Assembly (NCBI RefSeq): GCF_024055715.1
Contig: NZ_JAMXMV010000003.1
Span: 558,001 to 622,000, forward strand
Length of the DNA stretch: 64,000 nt
Origin: Actinoallomurus soli
Lineage (GTDB): Bacteria; Actinomycetota; Actinomycetes; Streptosporangiales; Streptosporangiaceae
Direction of reading: 5' to 3'
Shown: one piece after another, positions 17,552 to 26,230 of the stretch
Layout: each line of letters begins with the position of its first letter
How positions within the stretch are numbered: the stretch's first letter is position 1
Made by a program: the position numbers and the translations under genes
The notes under the pieces: generated by a model
Seen by the model: the letters and a program-made list of their open reading frames with translations, nothing else
Databases searched by the model: none
What the model was told of the DNA's origin: nothing

Positions 17552-18292
17552 CTAGCCGACTTTCGCGGTGAGTGACGGATCGGTCATGCCCAGCTCCGCG
17601 AACCCGCGGTTGCGCAGCAGGCAGGAGTCGCACGTGCCGCACGGCCGGCCGTCGACCGGGTCGTAGCAGCTGTGGCTGAGGGAGTAGTCGACGCCGAGCT
17701 CCAGGCCCCGCGCGATCGTCTGGGCCTTGCTGAGGTCGATCAGCGGGGTGTGGATGCGCAGCCGCTGGCGGCCCTCCACGCCGGCCTTGGTGGCGAGGTT
17801 GGCCATCCGCTCGAACGCCTCGATGTACTCGGGCCGGCAGTCGGGGTAGCCGCTGTAGTCCACGGCGCTGACGCCGAGGAAGACGTCCTGCGCGCCGAGC
17901 GTCTCGGCCCAGGCGAGCGCGAAGGACAGGAAGATGGTGTTGCGGGCCGGCACGTACGTGACCGGGATCTCCTCGCTCAGATCCTCGGTGCTGTCGTGGT
18001 GCGGCACGCCGATCGTGTCGTCGGTGAGCGCCGAGCCGCCGAACGTCCGCAGATCGATGTCGGCGATGACGTGCCGGCGGGCGCCCAGGGACTCGGCGAC
18101 CGCCCGTGCCGCCTCGAGTTCGACGCTGTGCCGCTGTCCGTAGCGGAAGCTCAGAGCGTAGGGCTCGTAGCCCTCGGCGACCGCGATCGCGAGCACTGTC
18201 GCGGAGTCCAAGCCCCCGCTGAGCAGGATGACGGCCTTCGGCTTCGCAGCCCCGTCGCCCGTCGTTGTGTCCAGGGTCCTTGGCGAATTCAC
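17552..18292 (-). CDS. queC: 7-cyano-7-deazaguanine (preQ0) synthase
   Basis: QueC converts CDG to preQ0 with ATP and ammonia. The 246-residue protein has the PP-loop [39 protein letters not shown], and the zinc site HSCYD plus [14 protein letters not shown], all classical. The GTG at 18292 is the only good start and has a weak ribosome site. It is the first gene of the queC-queE-queD operon. The first enzyme of the route (GTP cyclohydrolase I) and the queuosine-completing enzymes QueA and QueG/QueH are not in the window. Confidence 0.93.
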   Translation of the reverse strand: MNSPRTLDTTTGDGAAKPKAVILLSGGLDSATVLAIAVAEGYEPYALSFRYGQRHSVELEAARAVAESLGARRHVIADIDLRTFGGSALTDDTIGVPHHDSTEDLSEEIPVTYVPARNTIFLSFALAWAETLGAQDVFLGVSAVDYSGYPDCRPEYIEAFERMANLATKAGVEGRQRLRIHTPLIDLSKAQTIARGLELGVDYSLSHSCYDPVDGRPCGTCDSCLLRNRGFAELGMTDPSLTAKVG

Positions 18293-18479
18293 TATTCCAA
18301 TCTTACACCGCCCCTTTTACCACCCGGCCGGTTTGCGGCCCCACCGAAACCCGGGGTGACCGGACACACCGGCCCCCGGGGCCGCCGTGACCATCCGGGG
18401 GGAGAAGCCGCCTGCCGGTACACGGGCCCGCGCCGGTCTCGACCGGTGAGCGCGATCATCGGCAGCCGACGTGGTGGGG

Positions 18480-18504
18480 TCCCGGCGCCGGTGCGGCGCC
18501 GGGA
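18480..18504 (-). terminator. Hairpin after the MFS gene
   Basis: A perfect 10-bp stem (18480-18489 with 18495-18504) and a 5-base loop lie 25 bases past the MFS stop at 18529. No T-tract follows, which is common for actinomycete terminators. Confidence 0.65.
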
Positions 18505-18528
18505 TTCCCAGGGTTCGACGATGGGCCG

Positions 18529-20088
18529 CTACCGGGCCGGCGTGATCTGCGGGGACGGCTCCCGGCCGGGAGTGGCCTGCCGGGGCTCCCGGGCGGGGGT
18601 GTCCGCGGGGCGGGTCAGCGGGCCGGAGCGCAGCAGCGCGCCGCAGATGACGGCGCCGGCGGCGAAGATGCCGGCGCACCACCAGAACACCGTGGTGTAG
18701 CCGTGGATCGCCGCGAGCCGGAGCACCTGCGGGGTCGGCCGCCCGTGCAGGTGGTCGGCCAGGTAGCCGGTGGTGGCGCCGGCCGCGATGGTGTTGAGCA
18801 GCGCGGTGCCGATCGAGCCGCCGAGCTGCTGCCCGGTGTTGATGCTCGCCGAGGCCACCCCGGCGTCGCGCGGTGCCACGCCGAAGGTGCCCGTGGCGGC
18901 CACCATGCCGAAGATGAGACCCATGCCGGCACCGGTGACCATGAGCGGCCCGAGCAGCGCGGACGCGTAGCCCGAGTGCGCGCCGATCCTCGTGAGCCAG
19001 ACCATGCCGGCCGCGTTGAGCAGCATGCCGGCGATGACCATCGGCTTGGGCCCGATCCGCGGCATCAGCCGGGTGTTGCCCAGGTTGGCCATGAGGCCGC
19101 TGAGCGCCACCATCGGCAGCATGGCAAGGCCCGAGGTGACCGCCGAGTACCCGAGGGTCACCTGCATGTAGTACACGAGGAACAGGAAGACGCCGAACGT
19201 ACCGGCCCCGCTGATCAGGACGGTGAGGTACGCGCCGGCGCGGTTGCGGTCGAGCACGACGCGGGGTGGCAGCAGCGGCTGCGCGGCGCGCGACTGCCAG
19301 GCGGCGAAGACGATCAGCAGCGCGATGCCGGCCACGAGGAAGCCCCAGGCCGAGGGCGTGTGCCAGCCGTGCGAGGCGGCGTTGGAGAAGCCGTAGACCA
19401 GGCAGAACATCCCGCCGGACACCGCCACCACGCCCGGGACGTCCAGCCGGCCGCCCGGCGTCCGCTGCTGCCGGCCCACCAGCAGCACGCCTCCGGTGAT
19501 CGCGATCGCCGCGAAGACCAGGTTGACGTACATGCACCACCGCCAGGACAGGTAGGAGGTCAGCGCGCCGCCGAGCAGCAGTCCCAGGCCCCCGCCGGCG
19601 GCCGCGACCGCGCCGTACACGCCGAACGCCTTGGCCCGCTCCTTCGGGTCCTTGAAGGTCGTGGCCAGCAGCGACAGGGCGGACGGCGCCAGCAGGGCGC
19701 CGAAGACCCCCTGGCAGGCGCGCGCCGTCACCAGCATCGAGAAGTCGACCGAGGCACCGCCGACGGCGGAGGCGGCCGCGAAGCCGACGAGTCCGGTCAG
19801 GAAGGTCACCTTGCGGCCGATCAGGTCGGCCAGCCGCCCGCAGAACAGCAGCAGGCCGCCGAACGACAATGCGTACGCGGTCACGACCCACTGCCGGTCG
19901 GCGGCCGTGAACTTCAGCGCGCGCTGCGCCGACGGCAGCGCGAGGTTCATCACGGTCAGGTCGAGGACGACCATGAGCTGAGCGGCGGCGATGACGGCCA
20001 GGATCAGCCACCGTCTCGGATCTGCGGCCGTCGTCCCGGCCGCCTCGGGACCCGGCCCGGGTGCCGGGACCGCACTGCGTGCTGCCAC
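18529..20088 (-). CDS. MFS drug exporter, DHA2 (14-helix) family
   Basis: The protein has about 519 residues with 14 predicted membrane segments, the size and layout of EmrB/QacA-type proton-driven drug antiporters. LADLIGRKVTFL is the motif A loop after helix 2, and GPMVTGAGMGLIFG and NTGQQLGGSIGTALL match the conserved segments of helices 11-13. Start choice: AAGGAG abuts an ATG at 20094 with no room, whereas the GTG at 20088 has a 6-base spacing, so GTG is preferred. The gene is divergent from the ECF41 sigma gene and may be its target. Export of a toxic compound, possibly the product of the neighbouring cluster, is possible. The substrate is unknown. Confidence 0.87.
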   Translation of the reverse strand: MAARSAVPAPGPGPEAAGTTAADPRRWLILAVIAAAQLMVVLDLTVMNLALPSAQRALKFTAADRQWVVTAYALSFGGLLLFCGRLADLIGRKVTFLTGLVGFAAASAVGGASVDFSMLVTARACQGVFGALLAPSALSLLATTFKDPKERAKAFGVYGAVAAAGGGLGLLLGGALTSYLSWRWCMYVNLVFAAIAITGGVLLVGRQQRTPGGRLDVPGVVAVSGGMFCLVYGFSNAASHGWHTPSAWGFLVAGIALLIVFAAWQSRAAQPLLPPRVVLDRNRAGAYLTVLISGAGTFGVFLFLVYYMQVTLGYSAVTSGLAMLPMVALSGLMANLGNTRLMPRIGPKPMVIAGMLLNAAGMVWLTRIGAHSGYASALLGPLMVTGAGMGLIFGMVAATGTFGVAPRDAGVASASINTGQQLGGSIGTALLNTIAAGATTGYLADHLHGRPTPQVLRLAAIHGYTTVFWWCAGIFAAGAVICGALLRSGPLTRPADTPAREPRQATPGREPSPQITPAR

Positions 20089-20222
20089 GATCATCTCCTT
20101 GTCACGTCGAGCGCATCGAGGTGCCCGGTGCGGTCACCACGCCGGTGATGACCTCGCCGGGCCTCCTCGCTCGCGGGATGGCGGTGCGTCTCTGCAAGTC
20201 CGACGACACGGCCCGCCGGAAT

Positions 20223-20245
20223 GTCAGGAGGCGCGGCGGCCTGAC
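20223..20245. promoter_or_regulatory. Inverted repeat in the MFS/ECF41 divergent region
   Basis: GTCAGG (20223-20228) and CCTGAC (20240-20245) form a perfect 6-bp inverted repeat around 11 bases, in the 219-bp region between the divergent exporter and sigma genes. A clear ECF41 promoter (TGTCA ... CGTC) was not found. Confidence 0.3.
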
Positions 20246-20307
20246 GATTCGACGCGCTATCTCGTCGGACCGGTGAGGGCAGATCGACCCAAGGAGCATC
20301 CGGAACC

Positions 20308-21252
20308 ATGACCGACCACTCAGAGACCGGGCACGACCGGTCCGACGCGGGCCTGAGCGGGATCATCAGCGAGCGGCGTCAACTGATCAATCTCGCCTAC
20401 CGGCTCCTCGGCTCCCTGGCCGAGGCGGAGGACGCCGTCCAGGAGACCTACGCCCGCTGGTACGCCATGTCCCGGCAGCAGCAGGACGCCATCGCCTCGC
20501 CCGGCGCCTGGCTGACGAGGGTCGCCAGCCGCATCTGCCTGGACCTGCTCGGCTCGGCGCGGGCCCGGCGCGAGCGCTACGTGGGTGAGTGGATCCCCGA
20601 GCCGCTGCCCGGCCGAACCGAATGGATCAGCGTACGGCCGGGCACCGCGACCGCCGACCCGGCCGACCCTGCCGACCGGGTCACCCTGGACGAGTCGGTC
20701 AGCATGGCCTTCCTCGTCGCGCTCGAGGCGATGACCCCGGCCCAGCGCGTCGCGCTCATCCTGCACGACGTCTTCGGCTACTCCTTCGCCGAGATCGCCG
20801 ACATCACCGGCCGCACCCCGGCGGCCTGCCGTGAACTGGCCTCCTCGGCCCGCCGCCGCGTCCGTGCCTCCGGGCGGCCCGCGGCTCCGGCCACCCACCA
20901 GGCCGGCCTGGTCAGGGACTTCAAGCAGGCGTGGGAGGCCCGGGACATCGACGCCCTCGTCGGCCTCCTCGACCCCAGTGCCACCTTCACCGCGGACGGC
21001 GGCGGCCAGGTCCTGACCGTGCTCGAGCCGATCGAGGGCGGCGAGCAGATCGCGCACGCCTGCGCCACCATCGCGAGCCGGGCGACCGGCCTGACGCTCG
21101 TGGAACGCACCGTCAACGGCCAGCCCGGCCTGGTCGCCCAGCAGAACGGCGTCATCGTCACGGTGTACGCGTTCGAGGTCGCGGAGGGGCGGATCAAGCA
21201 CATCTGGGCGGTGCGCAACCCCGACAAACTCCGGCCCTGGATCACGGACTGA
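20308..21252 (+). CDS. ECF41-type RNA polymerase sigma factor (SigJ-like)
   Basis: The 314-residue protein has sigma-70 region 2 (NLAYRLLGSLAEAEDAVQETYARW), region 4 (LEAMTPAQRVALILHDVFGYSFAEIADITGRTPAACRELASSARRRV is split here into its parts: ALILHDVFGYSFAEIA and TPAACRELASSARRR) and a C-terminal SnoaL-like domain of about 110 residues. WIPEPL between regions 2 and 4 and NPDKL near the end are ECF41 signatures. In this group the SnoaL-like extension replaces a separate anti-sigma factor. ECF41 genes usually sit beside AhpD-like, oxidoreductase or epimerase genes. Here the divergent neighbour is a DHA2 exporter instead. AAGGAG lies 11 bases before the ATG. Confidence 0.93.
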   Translation: MTDHSETGHDRSDAGLSGIISERRQLINLAYRLLGSLAEAEDAVQETYARWYAMSRQQQDAIASPGAWLTRVASRICLDLLGSARARRERYVGEWIPEPLPGRTEWISVRPGTATADPADPADRVTLDESVSMAFLVALEAMTPAQRVALILHDVFGYSFAEIADITGRTPAACRELASSARRRVRASGRPAAPATHQAGLVRDFKQAWEARDIDALVGLLDPSATFTADGGGQVLTVLEPIEGGEQIAHACATIASRATGLTLVERTVNGQPGLVAQQNGVIVTVYAFEVAEGRIKHIWAVRNPDKLRPWITD

Positions 21253-21309
21253 CGCGCGCCGACGCTGCGCTCAGGGCTCTTCGCGTCAGACGGTCCCGTG
21301 GATCACGCG

Positions 21310-23421
21310 TCAGGAGGAGTAGGTGGTCGTGCAGACGGTGCCGTTGAGCGTGAAGGAGGCCGGTGACGGGTCCGGACCGGACTGGTCTCCCACGAATCCG
21401 GTGGTCACGGTGTTGCCGGCGCCCGCCGCGAGGTAGGCGTCGGAGCCGGCCGGGGTGACGATGACGTGCCGGCCGTCTTGCGAATAGTCACCGTTCCAGG
21501 TGCTGCCCGAGACCGACTCGGTGTCGGTGGGGAAGGTGAACGCCAGCGTCCACCCGGTGATGGGGTCGGGCCCGGTGTTCGTGATGCTGATGTTCGCCAC
21601 GAAGCCGCTGCCCCAGCTCGTGGCGACGTCGTAGGTCACGGCACAGGTGCTCGTGCCGGGCGTGCCGGTGATGAACCTGACCGGCGGTGAGGGCATCGAC
21701 AGGTGGCCCTTCTGGTCCACGGCCAGCACGTTGAGCGTGTACGAGGTGCCGGGTCGCAGGTTCCGCACGGTGAACGAGGTGGAGGTCGACTCCCCGAGCA
21801 GCTCACTGTCGGTGCCGAACTGCCGGTAGACCTCATAGCGGGTGACGTCACCGCCGGCGACCGGCTGCCAGGAGATCGTCGCGCCGTCCGCCGTGACGTC
21901 GGTCGCCACCGGGTCGCCGGGCGCGGCCGACGTGGTGCCGATCGGGTTGTCCGGTGAGGGGGTCAGCTTGAGCGTCACGATCGAGTACGGCGGGATCACC
22001 TGCGTGGTCGCGGTGCCCTCGCGCGCGGTGGTGATGGAGGTGGCCTCGGCGCCGTAGGTGTAGACGGTCGGGGTGTCGCCGCCGGGGGTCCAGCCGGCGT
22101 AGTCGAGGTCGACGGTGCGGGCGTGGTCGGGGTCCTTGTTGACGAGTTCGACGCTGAGGCCGCCGTCGGCGTTGCGGGCCGCGTGCGCGGAGACCAGCGG
22201 GTCGTCCGTACCGGCCCTGATCAGCGTGTCGCCGGGTCGGGCGACCCTGCTCAGCATCTGGATGCCGTAGTACGCGGGGAACGGCGTGTTCAGCGGGGGT
22301 TCGCAGACTCCGTCGCCGTTGCACTGGCCGCTGGACAGCAGGCCCCCGTCTCCGTAGTCCGTGGCCCCGTCGGGTGCGGTGGTGACGTTGCCCATGCCGT
22401 TCCGGGTGTCCCAGTAGTCCACGGTGAAGGCGCCGTTCTCGAGCGCGGTGAAGTAGACGTCGGCGTTGTAGAGCGCGCCGGGCTGGGTGTCGGCCTGATA
22501 GGTGTTCTCCGTCTCGGTCACCGCGATGCCGAGGTGCCGCCCGTTCGGCCCGGCGTACTGGTCGATCTCCTGCCGTACCTGCGCGAGCTGGGCGGGCAGC
22601 AGCTGCGTCTGCCGCAGGGAGTCGGCGGCCGAGGTGGGGCCGTTCGGGTAGTAGTGCACGATCACGAAGTCGGCGTACGAGCCGACGATCGGCAGGACCG
22701 TCTGGTTCCAGTCGCCGCCGTCTCCGGAGGCCACGCTGCCGTCCGGCCAGCCGCCCGGCAGCGTGAGCACCGCACCGATCTTGATCGTGGGGTCGACCGC
22801 CTTCATCGCCTTGGCGTACTCCACGAGGTTGTGCGCGTACGCGGCCGGGCTCTTGTCGGCGTGGTCGTCCAGTTCCCAGTCGGCACCGTAGTGGCCGTTG
22901 CCGTAGAGCTCGTTGCCGATCTCCCAGTACTTCACGCCGTAGCCCTTGGTGACGTTGGCGTACCTGACCCACCCGGCCGCCTCCTGCGGCGTTCCGGTGC
23001 CGTAGTTGGCGATGAGGATGGCCTGCGCGTCCATCGCCTTGACCGTGCCCATGAAGGAGTCGAAGTCCGTTCCCGGCGCCACGTATCCGCCGCCGGAGAC
23101 GGTGTTGGTCTGCCAGTGGTAGCCGTCGCCGTACGAGCCGCCGGGATAACGCATCATCCGCACGCCGGCCTGTCCGAGGAGCTTCGCCGTCGCCGGGGAG
23201 TTCATCTGCCCGTCCCAGACCGCCTGGTTCGCGCCGTAGGCCGTGTCGGGCACGGTGCCCAGGCCCTCGCGGGCGTTGACCGTGACGTTCACGGCCGGGG
23301 TCGCGGCCCGCGCCGTCGTACCGGCCGTCGCGCCGCAGGTGAGGGCCGCGGCCACGGTCAGGGCCATGCTCGCGGCGAGCCGCCGCGGCCGTACGCCGCC
23401 ACGCGGAATGGGCAGGTTCAC
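21310..23421 (-). CDS. Secreted clan-A glycosidase (alpha-L-arabinofuranosidase-like) with FN3 and CBM2
   Basis: The protein has about 703 residues from the GTG at 23421. An ATG at 23487 would overlap the previous gene and place 22 residues before the signal peptide, so GTG is preferred. A signal peptide (RPRRLAASMALTVAAAL ... TARA) is followed by a TIM-barrel catalytic domain of about 430 residues, with KYWEIGNELYG (acid/base Glu) and VTETENTY (likely nucleophile Glu), as in GH51/GH39-type enzymes. Next come an FN3 domain (ATISWQPVAGGDVTRYEVYR) and a C-terminal CBM2 (CAVTYDVATSWGSGF to GTVC). It should act outside the cell on plant arabinoxylan or arabinan bound to cellulose. Exact family and substrate are uncertain. 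It lies 26 bases after the GH62 gene and is co-transcribed with it. Confidence 0.83.
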   Translation of the reverse strand: MNLPIPRGGVRPRRLAASMALTVAAALTCGATAGTTARAATPAVNVTVNAREGLGTVPDTAYGANQAVWDGQMNSPATAKLLGQAGVRMMRYPGGSYGDGYHWQTNTVSGGGYVAPGTDFDSFMGTVKAMDAQAILIANYGTGTPQEAAGWVRYANVTKGYGVKYWEIGNELYGNGHYGADWELDDHADKSPAAYAHNLVEYAKAMKAVDPTIKIGAVLTLPGGWPDGSVASGDGGDWNQTVLPIVGSYADFVIVHYYPNGPTSAADSLRQTQLLPAQLAQVRQEIDQYAGPNGRHLGIAVTETENTYQADTQPGALYNADVYFTALENGAFTVDYWDTRNGMGNVTTAPDGATDYGDGGLLSSGQCNGDGVCEPPLNTPFPAYYGIQMLSRVARPGDTLIRAGTDDPLVSAHAARNADGGLSVELVNKDPDHARTVDLDYAGWTPGGDTPTVYTYGAEATSITTAREGTATTQVIPPYSIVTLKLTPSPDNPIGTTSAAPGDPVATDVTADGATISWQPVAGGDVTRYEVYRQFGTDSELLGESTSTSFTVRNLRPGTSYTLNVLAVDQKGHLSMPSPPVRFITGTPGTSTCAVTYDVATSWGSGFVANISITNTGPDPITGWTLAFTFPTDTESVSGSTWNGDYSQDGRHVIVTPAGSDAYLAAGAGNTVTTGFVGDQSGPDPSPASFTLNGTVCTTTYSS

Positions 23422-23447
23422 GGGGGTCTCGCTTTCTACGTCCACGG

Positions 23448-24887
23448 TCAGCAGGGGTCGGTCTGGGTGAGCAGGCCGAGCCTCCACGGGATCTGCGAGT
23501 AGGGCACGTTGGTGCTCCCCGGGTCGACGCCCTGGTAGAAGAACTGCAGGTGGCAGGGGTCGATCTGGAGGTTCTGGTCGTATCCGGTGCGGATCAGCTC
23601 CCCGTGGCTGATGTCATCGGTCCACTGGCCGCCGGGGAAGGTGGTGTTGACGGCGCCGGCGAACGGGCTCGTGCTCGATGCCGGGTACGGCGTCCACGAG
23701 CCGGCCAGACTGTCCGACGTCCAGGCCCGGTAGACCCGGTGGCCGCCGGAGTCGAACCCCTCCACCAGCATCAGGTAGGTGTTCGATCCCTTGACCTTGT
23801 ACACCGCGGTGCCCTCGAACACGTTGCCCGCGTTGTCGTCGTGCAGCACCACCGTCGTGTTGCCGAACCCGTTGGGGAAGTTCGCGAGCGTGGTCTGGGA
23901 CCGGAAGATGTCGCCCGCGTCGTCGGCGCCGAACAGGTAGCAGTTCGCCGTGTCGCAGATGACGAAGAAGTCCAGCCAGCCCTTCCCGCGCTGGGTCACC
24001 ACCGGCGGGTCACCGGCGAAGAAGTTCGTCGGCGTGCTCCACGTCTGTGGCCGGGTCGGATCGTTCGTGGTCGAGTACGCGGGCGGGCCCTGCTGGAACA
24101 CCAGGAACCACGTGTTCTTCGGCGCGAAGTAGAACAGCTGGGGTGCGGCCATGTAGCGGGTGCCGATGCTGGAGTTGTCGCTCAGGTGGTACTGGGGTGC
24201 CGACGCCGCCTGGGAGAAGTCGGAGAAGTGCGTGTACTCCACGCTCCAGGCGCCGGAGGTGTCGGCGGTCGTCGCGTACACCAGCCACTGCCCGTTGTAG
24301 CGCACGATGCTCGGGTCCTTCACCGACACGATGTCGTGCCCCGACACGGGCTTCGCGCTCATCAGCGGGCCCTGGTCCGTCCAGTGCAGGCTCGACGGCA
24401 GTCCCCCGCCGGGCCGAGGCGTCGGCGTCGGCGTGGGAGTCGGCGTCGGCGTCGGCGTCGGCGAGGTCGTCGTGCCGCCGGTGCAGGTGACGCCGTTCAT
24501 GGCGAAACTCGCCGGCACCGGGTTGCCGCCGGTCCACGACCCGTTGAAGCCGAAGCTCGTGCTGCTCCCGGTGGCCAGCGAGCCGTTGTAGGAGACGTTC
24601 TCGGCGGTGACGTTCGGCCCGCTCTGGGTCACGGCGGCGTTCCACGCCTGCGTGACCTGCTGGCCGGCGGCGAACGACCACGTCACCGTCCAGTTCGAGA
24701 CCGGATCTCCCAGGTTGGTCAGCGCCACGTTCGCCCCGAAGCCGCCCGCCCACTGACTGCTGACCGAGTACGTCACCGCACAACCGGAGGCCGCCCGCGC
24801 GGGCGTGAGCGCCACGGCGCCGGCGGACACGGCGACGGCCAGCGGTACGGCCGCCGAAAGGAACGAACGGATCCGCGATCGTCGCAT
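23448..24887 (-). CDS. Secreted GH62 alpha-L-arabinofuranosidase with N-terminal CBM2
   Basis: The protein has about 479 residues. The ATG at 24887, with GGGAG five bases upstream, begins a signal peptide (MRRSRIRSFLSAAVPLAVA). An N-terminal CBM2 (CAVTYSVSSQWAGGF to GVTC) and a Pro-Thr linker (TPTPTP repeats) lead to a GH62 domain. Its marks are VKDPSIVRYNGQWLVYATT with the catalytic Asp, RYMAAPQLFYFAPKNTW, ICDTANCYLF, VFEGTAVYK with the acid Glu, and DISHGELIR. GH62 enzymes release arabinose side chains from arabinoxylan. CBM2 is N-terminal here but C-terminal in the co-transcribed partner, so the two were assembled independently. An imperfect palindrome 90 bases upstream may mediate sugar-responsive control. 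Confidence 0.92.
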   Translation of the reverse strand: MRRSRIRSFLSAAVPLAVAVSAGAVALTPARAASGCAVTYSVSSQWAGGFGANVALTNLGDPVSNWTVTWSFAAGQQVTQAWNAAVTQSGPNVTAENVSYNGSLATGSSTSFGFNGSWTGGNPVPASFAMNGVTCTGGTTTSPTPTPTPTPTPTPTPRPGGGLPSSLHWTDQGPLMSAKPVSGHDIVSVKDPSIVRYNGQWLVYATTADTSGAWSVEYTHFSDFSQAASAPQYHLSDNSSIGTRYMAAPQLFYFAPKNTWFLVFQQGPPAYSTTNDPTRPQTWSTPTNFFAGDPPVVTQRGKGWLDFFVICDTANCYLFGADDAGDIFRSQTTLANFPNGFGNTTVVLHDDNAGNVFEGTAVYKVKGSNTYLMLVEGFDSGGHRVYRAWTSDSLAGSWTPYPASSTSPFAGAVNTTFPGGQWTDDISHGELIRTGYDQNLQIDPCHLQFFYQGVDPGSTNVPYSQIPWRLGLLTQTDPC

Positions 24888-24976
24888 CGCCTCTCCCACT
24901 TCGTCGTCTCGCTCGTCGCCGATGGCGGCACCGCCAGCCGTCCGGTGCGGACGGTGCGGACGGTGCAAGCGAATGT

Positions 24977-24998
24977 CGAACCGCTTCGAAAGGGTTCG
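24977..24998. promoter_or_regulatory. 22-bp imperfect palindrome upstream of the GH62 gene
   Basis: A palindrome centred on TTCGAA pairs at 9 of 11 positions, with outer arms CGAACC and GGTTCG. It lies 90 bases before the GH62 start, where a LacI-type repressor of a (hemi)cellulase gene would bind. The regulator is not in the window. Confidence 0.5.
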
Positions 24999-25158
24999 CC
25001 GGGATGCTATGACCGGGGTTCGAGGGGGTCAACGTCCGCCCGCATGCCACCGACGGCCGCGCCGCGCAGGCCGAGTTCGCCCTGGTCGGAGGGCCATTCG
25101 CGGCAACCGGGCATCCTGCGGCCTTTCACCGGCTTTCACCGGCCGCCTGCGTCACGAC

Positions 25159-25205
25159 GTAGTGGTCGGCGGTTCTCCCGTATCCACTACTATCCGCGTA
25201 GTAGT
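25159..25205. promoter_or_regulatory. Cluster of TAGT-type inverted repeats upstream of the DUF347 gene
   Basis: Two overlapping inverted repeats are present: GTAGTGG (25159-25165) with CCACTAC (25184-25190), and ACTACTA (25186-25192) with TAGTAGT (25199-25205) around six bases. The second resembles a TetR-type operator. Both lie 75-120 bases before the ATG at 25281. The rest of the 390-bp divergent region shows no gene. Confidence 0.55.
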
Positions 25206-25280
25206 TTATCCGAGAGTAGGCGATCGACTGCGGAGAGGCGCGATCGCCTCCATGCCGACCAGCCGAAACCTGGAGAATGG

Positions 25281-26150
25281 ATGACGAAGCCGGAAGCCTT
25301 CACCGAAGCCGACATCGCCGGCGCCGGCCGCTACACGGTGAAGAAGCTGCCAGAGGTCACTCTGGCCTTCTGGATAATGAAGATCGCCGCGACGACGCTC
25401 GGCGAGACCGCGGGCGACCTGTTCGCCCAGACGCTGAAGCTGGGCTACTTCCTCACGACGATCGCCCTGTTCCTCATCTTCCTCGTCACGCTGGTGATCC
25501 AGCTCTCCTCGAAGCGGTACAACCCGGTGTTCTACTGGACGGTCATCCTGTCCACGAGCACGGTCGGCACCACGACGTCGGACTTCATCAACCGCGATGC
25601 GAGCACCAAGTACCTCCCCGAAGGGGCGAAATCGCTCGGCTGGGGGCCACAGGGTCTCGGCCTGGACTACCCGACCGGCGCCGCGATCCTGGTCTCGATC
25701 CTGATCGCCGTCTTCATCATCTGGAAGTTCACGGGGCTGACCTTCGCGATCCGCGACATCGACACCTTCCGCGGCGAAACGCTGTTCTGGTCGGCGATCC
25801 TCGTCTCCAACACGCTCGGCACCTCGATGGGCGACTTCCTGTCGGACAGTTCAGGCCTCGGCTACGGCGGCGGTGTCCTGCTCATCACCGGGCTGCTCGC
25901 CGCACTCCTCGCGCTCAGATACGTGCCCGCGGTGCCGAACGTGCTGCTGTTCTGGATCGCCTTCGTCCTGACCCGCCCGTTCGGCGCCACCGCCGGCGAC
26001 CTCCTCACCAAGCCGACCGCGAAAGGCGGCCTCGCCCTCGGCACCGCAGGCTCGTCCACCGTCCTGCTCGCCGTCCTGTTCGCGCTCATCGGCTGGGCCC
26101 ACATCCGGAACAACCGGCGACCGCTCACGGCGACCACCCGCATCTCCTGA
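25281..26150 (+). CDS. DUF347 (COG4705) multi-repeat membrane protein
   Basis: The 289-residue membrane protein consists of four similar repeats, each with two membrane helices and a conserved Trp: VTLAFWIMKIAATTLGETAGD, VFYWTVILSTSTVGTTTSD, TLFWSAILVSNTLGTSMGD and LLFWIAFVLTRPFGATAGD. This is the defining layout of the DUF347 family. The repeated acidic T-x-x-G-x-x-x-x-D pattern within each first helix would place four Asp residues in the membrane, suggestive of an ion or small-solute pathway, but function is unknown. GGAG lies five bases before the ATG. A TAGT-rich palindrome cluster upstream suggests dedicated control. Confidence 0.88.
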   Translation: MTKPEAFTEADIAGAGRYTVKKLPEVTLAFWIMKIAATTLGETAGDLFAQTLKLGYFLTTIALFLIFLVTLVIQLSSKRYNPVFYWTVILSTSTVGTTTSDFINRDASTKYLPEGAKSLGWGPQGLGLDYPTGAAILVSILIAVFIIWKFTGLTFAIRDIDTFRGETLFWSAILVSNTLGTSMGDFLSDSSGLGYGGGVLLITGLLAALLALRYVPAVPNVLLFWIAFVLTRPFGATAGDLLTKPTAKGGLALGTAGSSTVLLAVLFALIGWAHIRNNRRPLTATTRIS

Positions 26151-26180
26151 CCCGCCGGTCACAGCCGACGGCCAAGGCGT

Positions 26181-26206
26181 CTGGCCGCTCGATGCCGAGC
26201 GGCCAG
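26181..26206. terminator. Bidirectional terminator between convergent genes
   Basis: A perfect 11-bp stem (26181-26191 with 26196-26206) has a 4-base loop. An outer arm pair, ACAGCC (26161) and GGCTGT (26207), extends it. It lies between the convergent DUF347 and SMP-30 genes and can serve both. Confidence 0.8.
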
Positions 26207-26230
26207 GGCTGTCTCATATCGGCGCGCGCG

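Noticed and set aside
18293-18479. Possible preQ1 riboswitch upstream of queC
   Set aside because: The known preQ1 aptamers are short with an A-rich tail and C-rich loops in a recognisable order; nothing of that kind is visible before queC or before queF.
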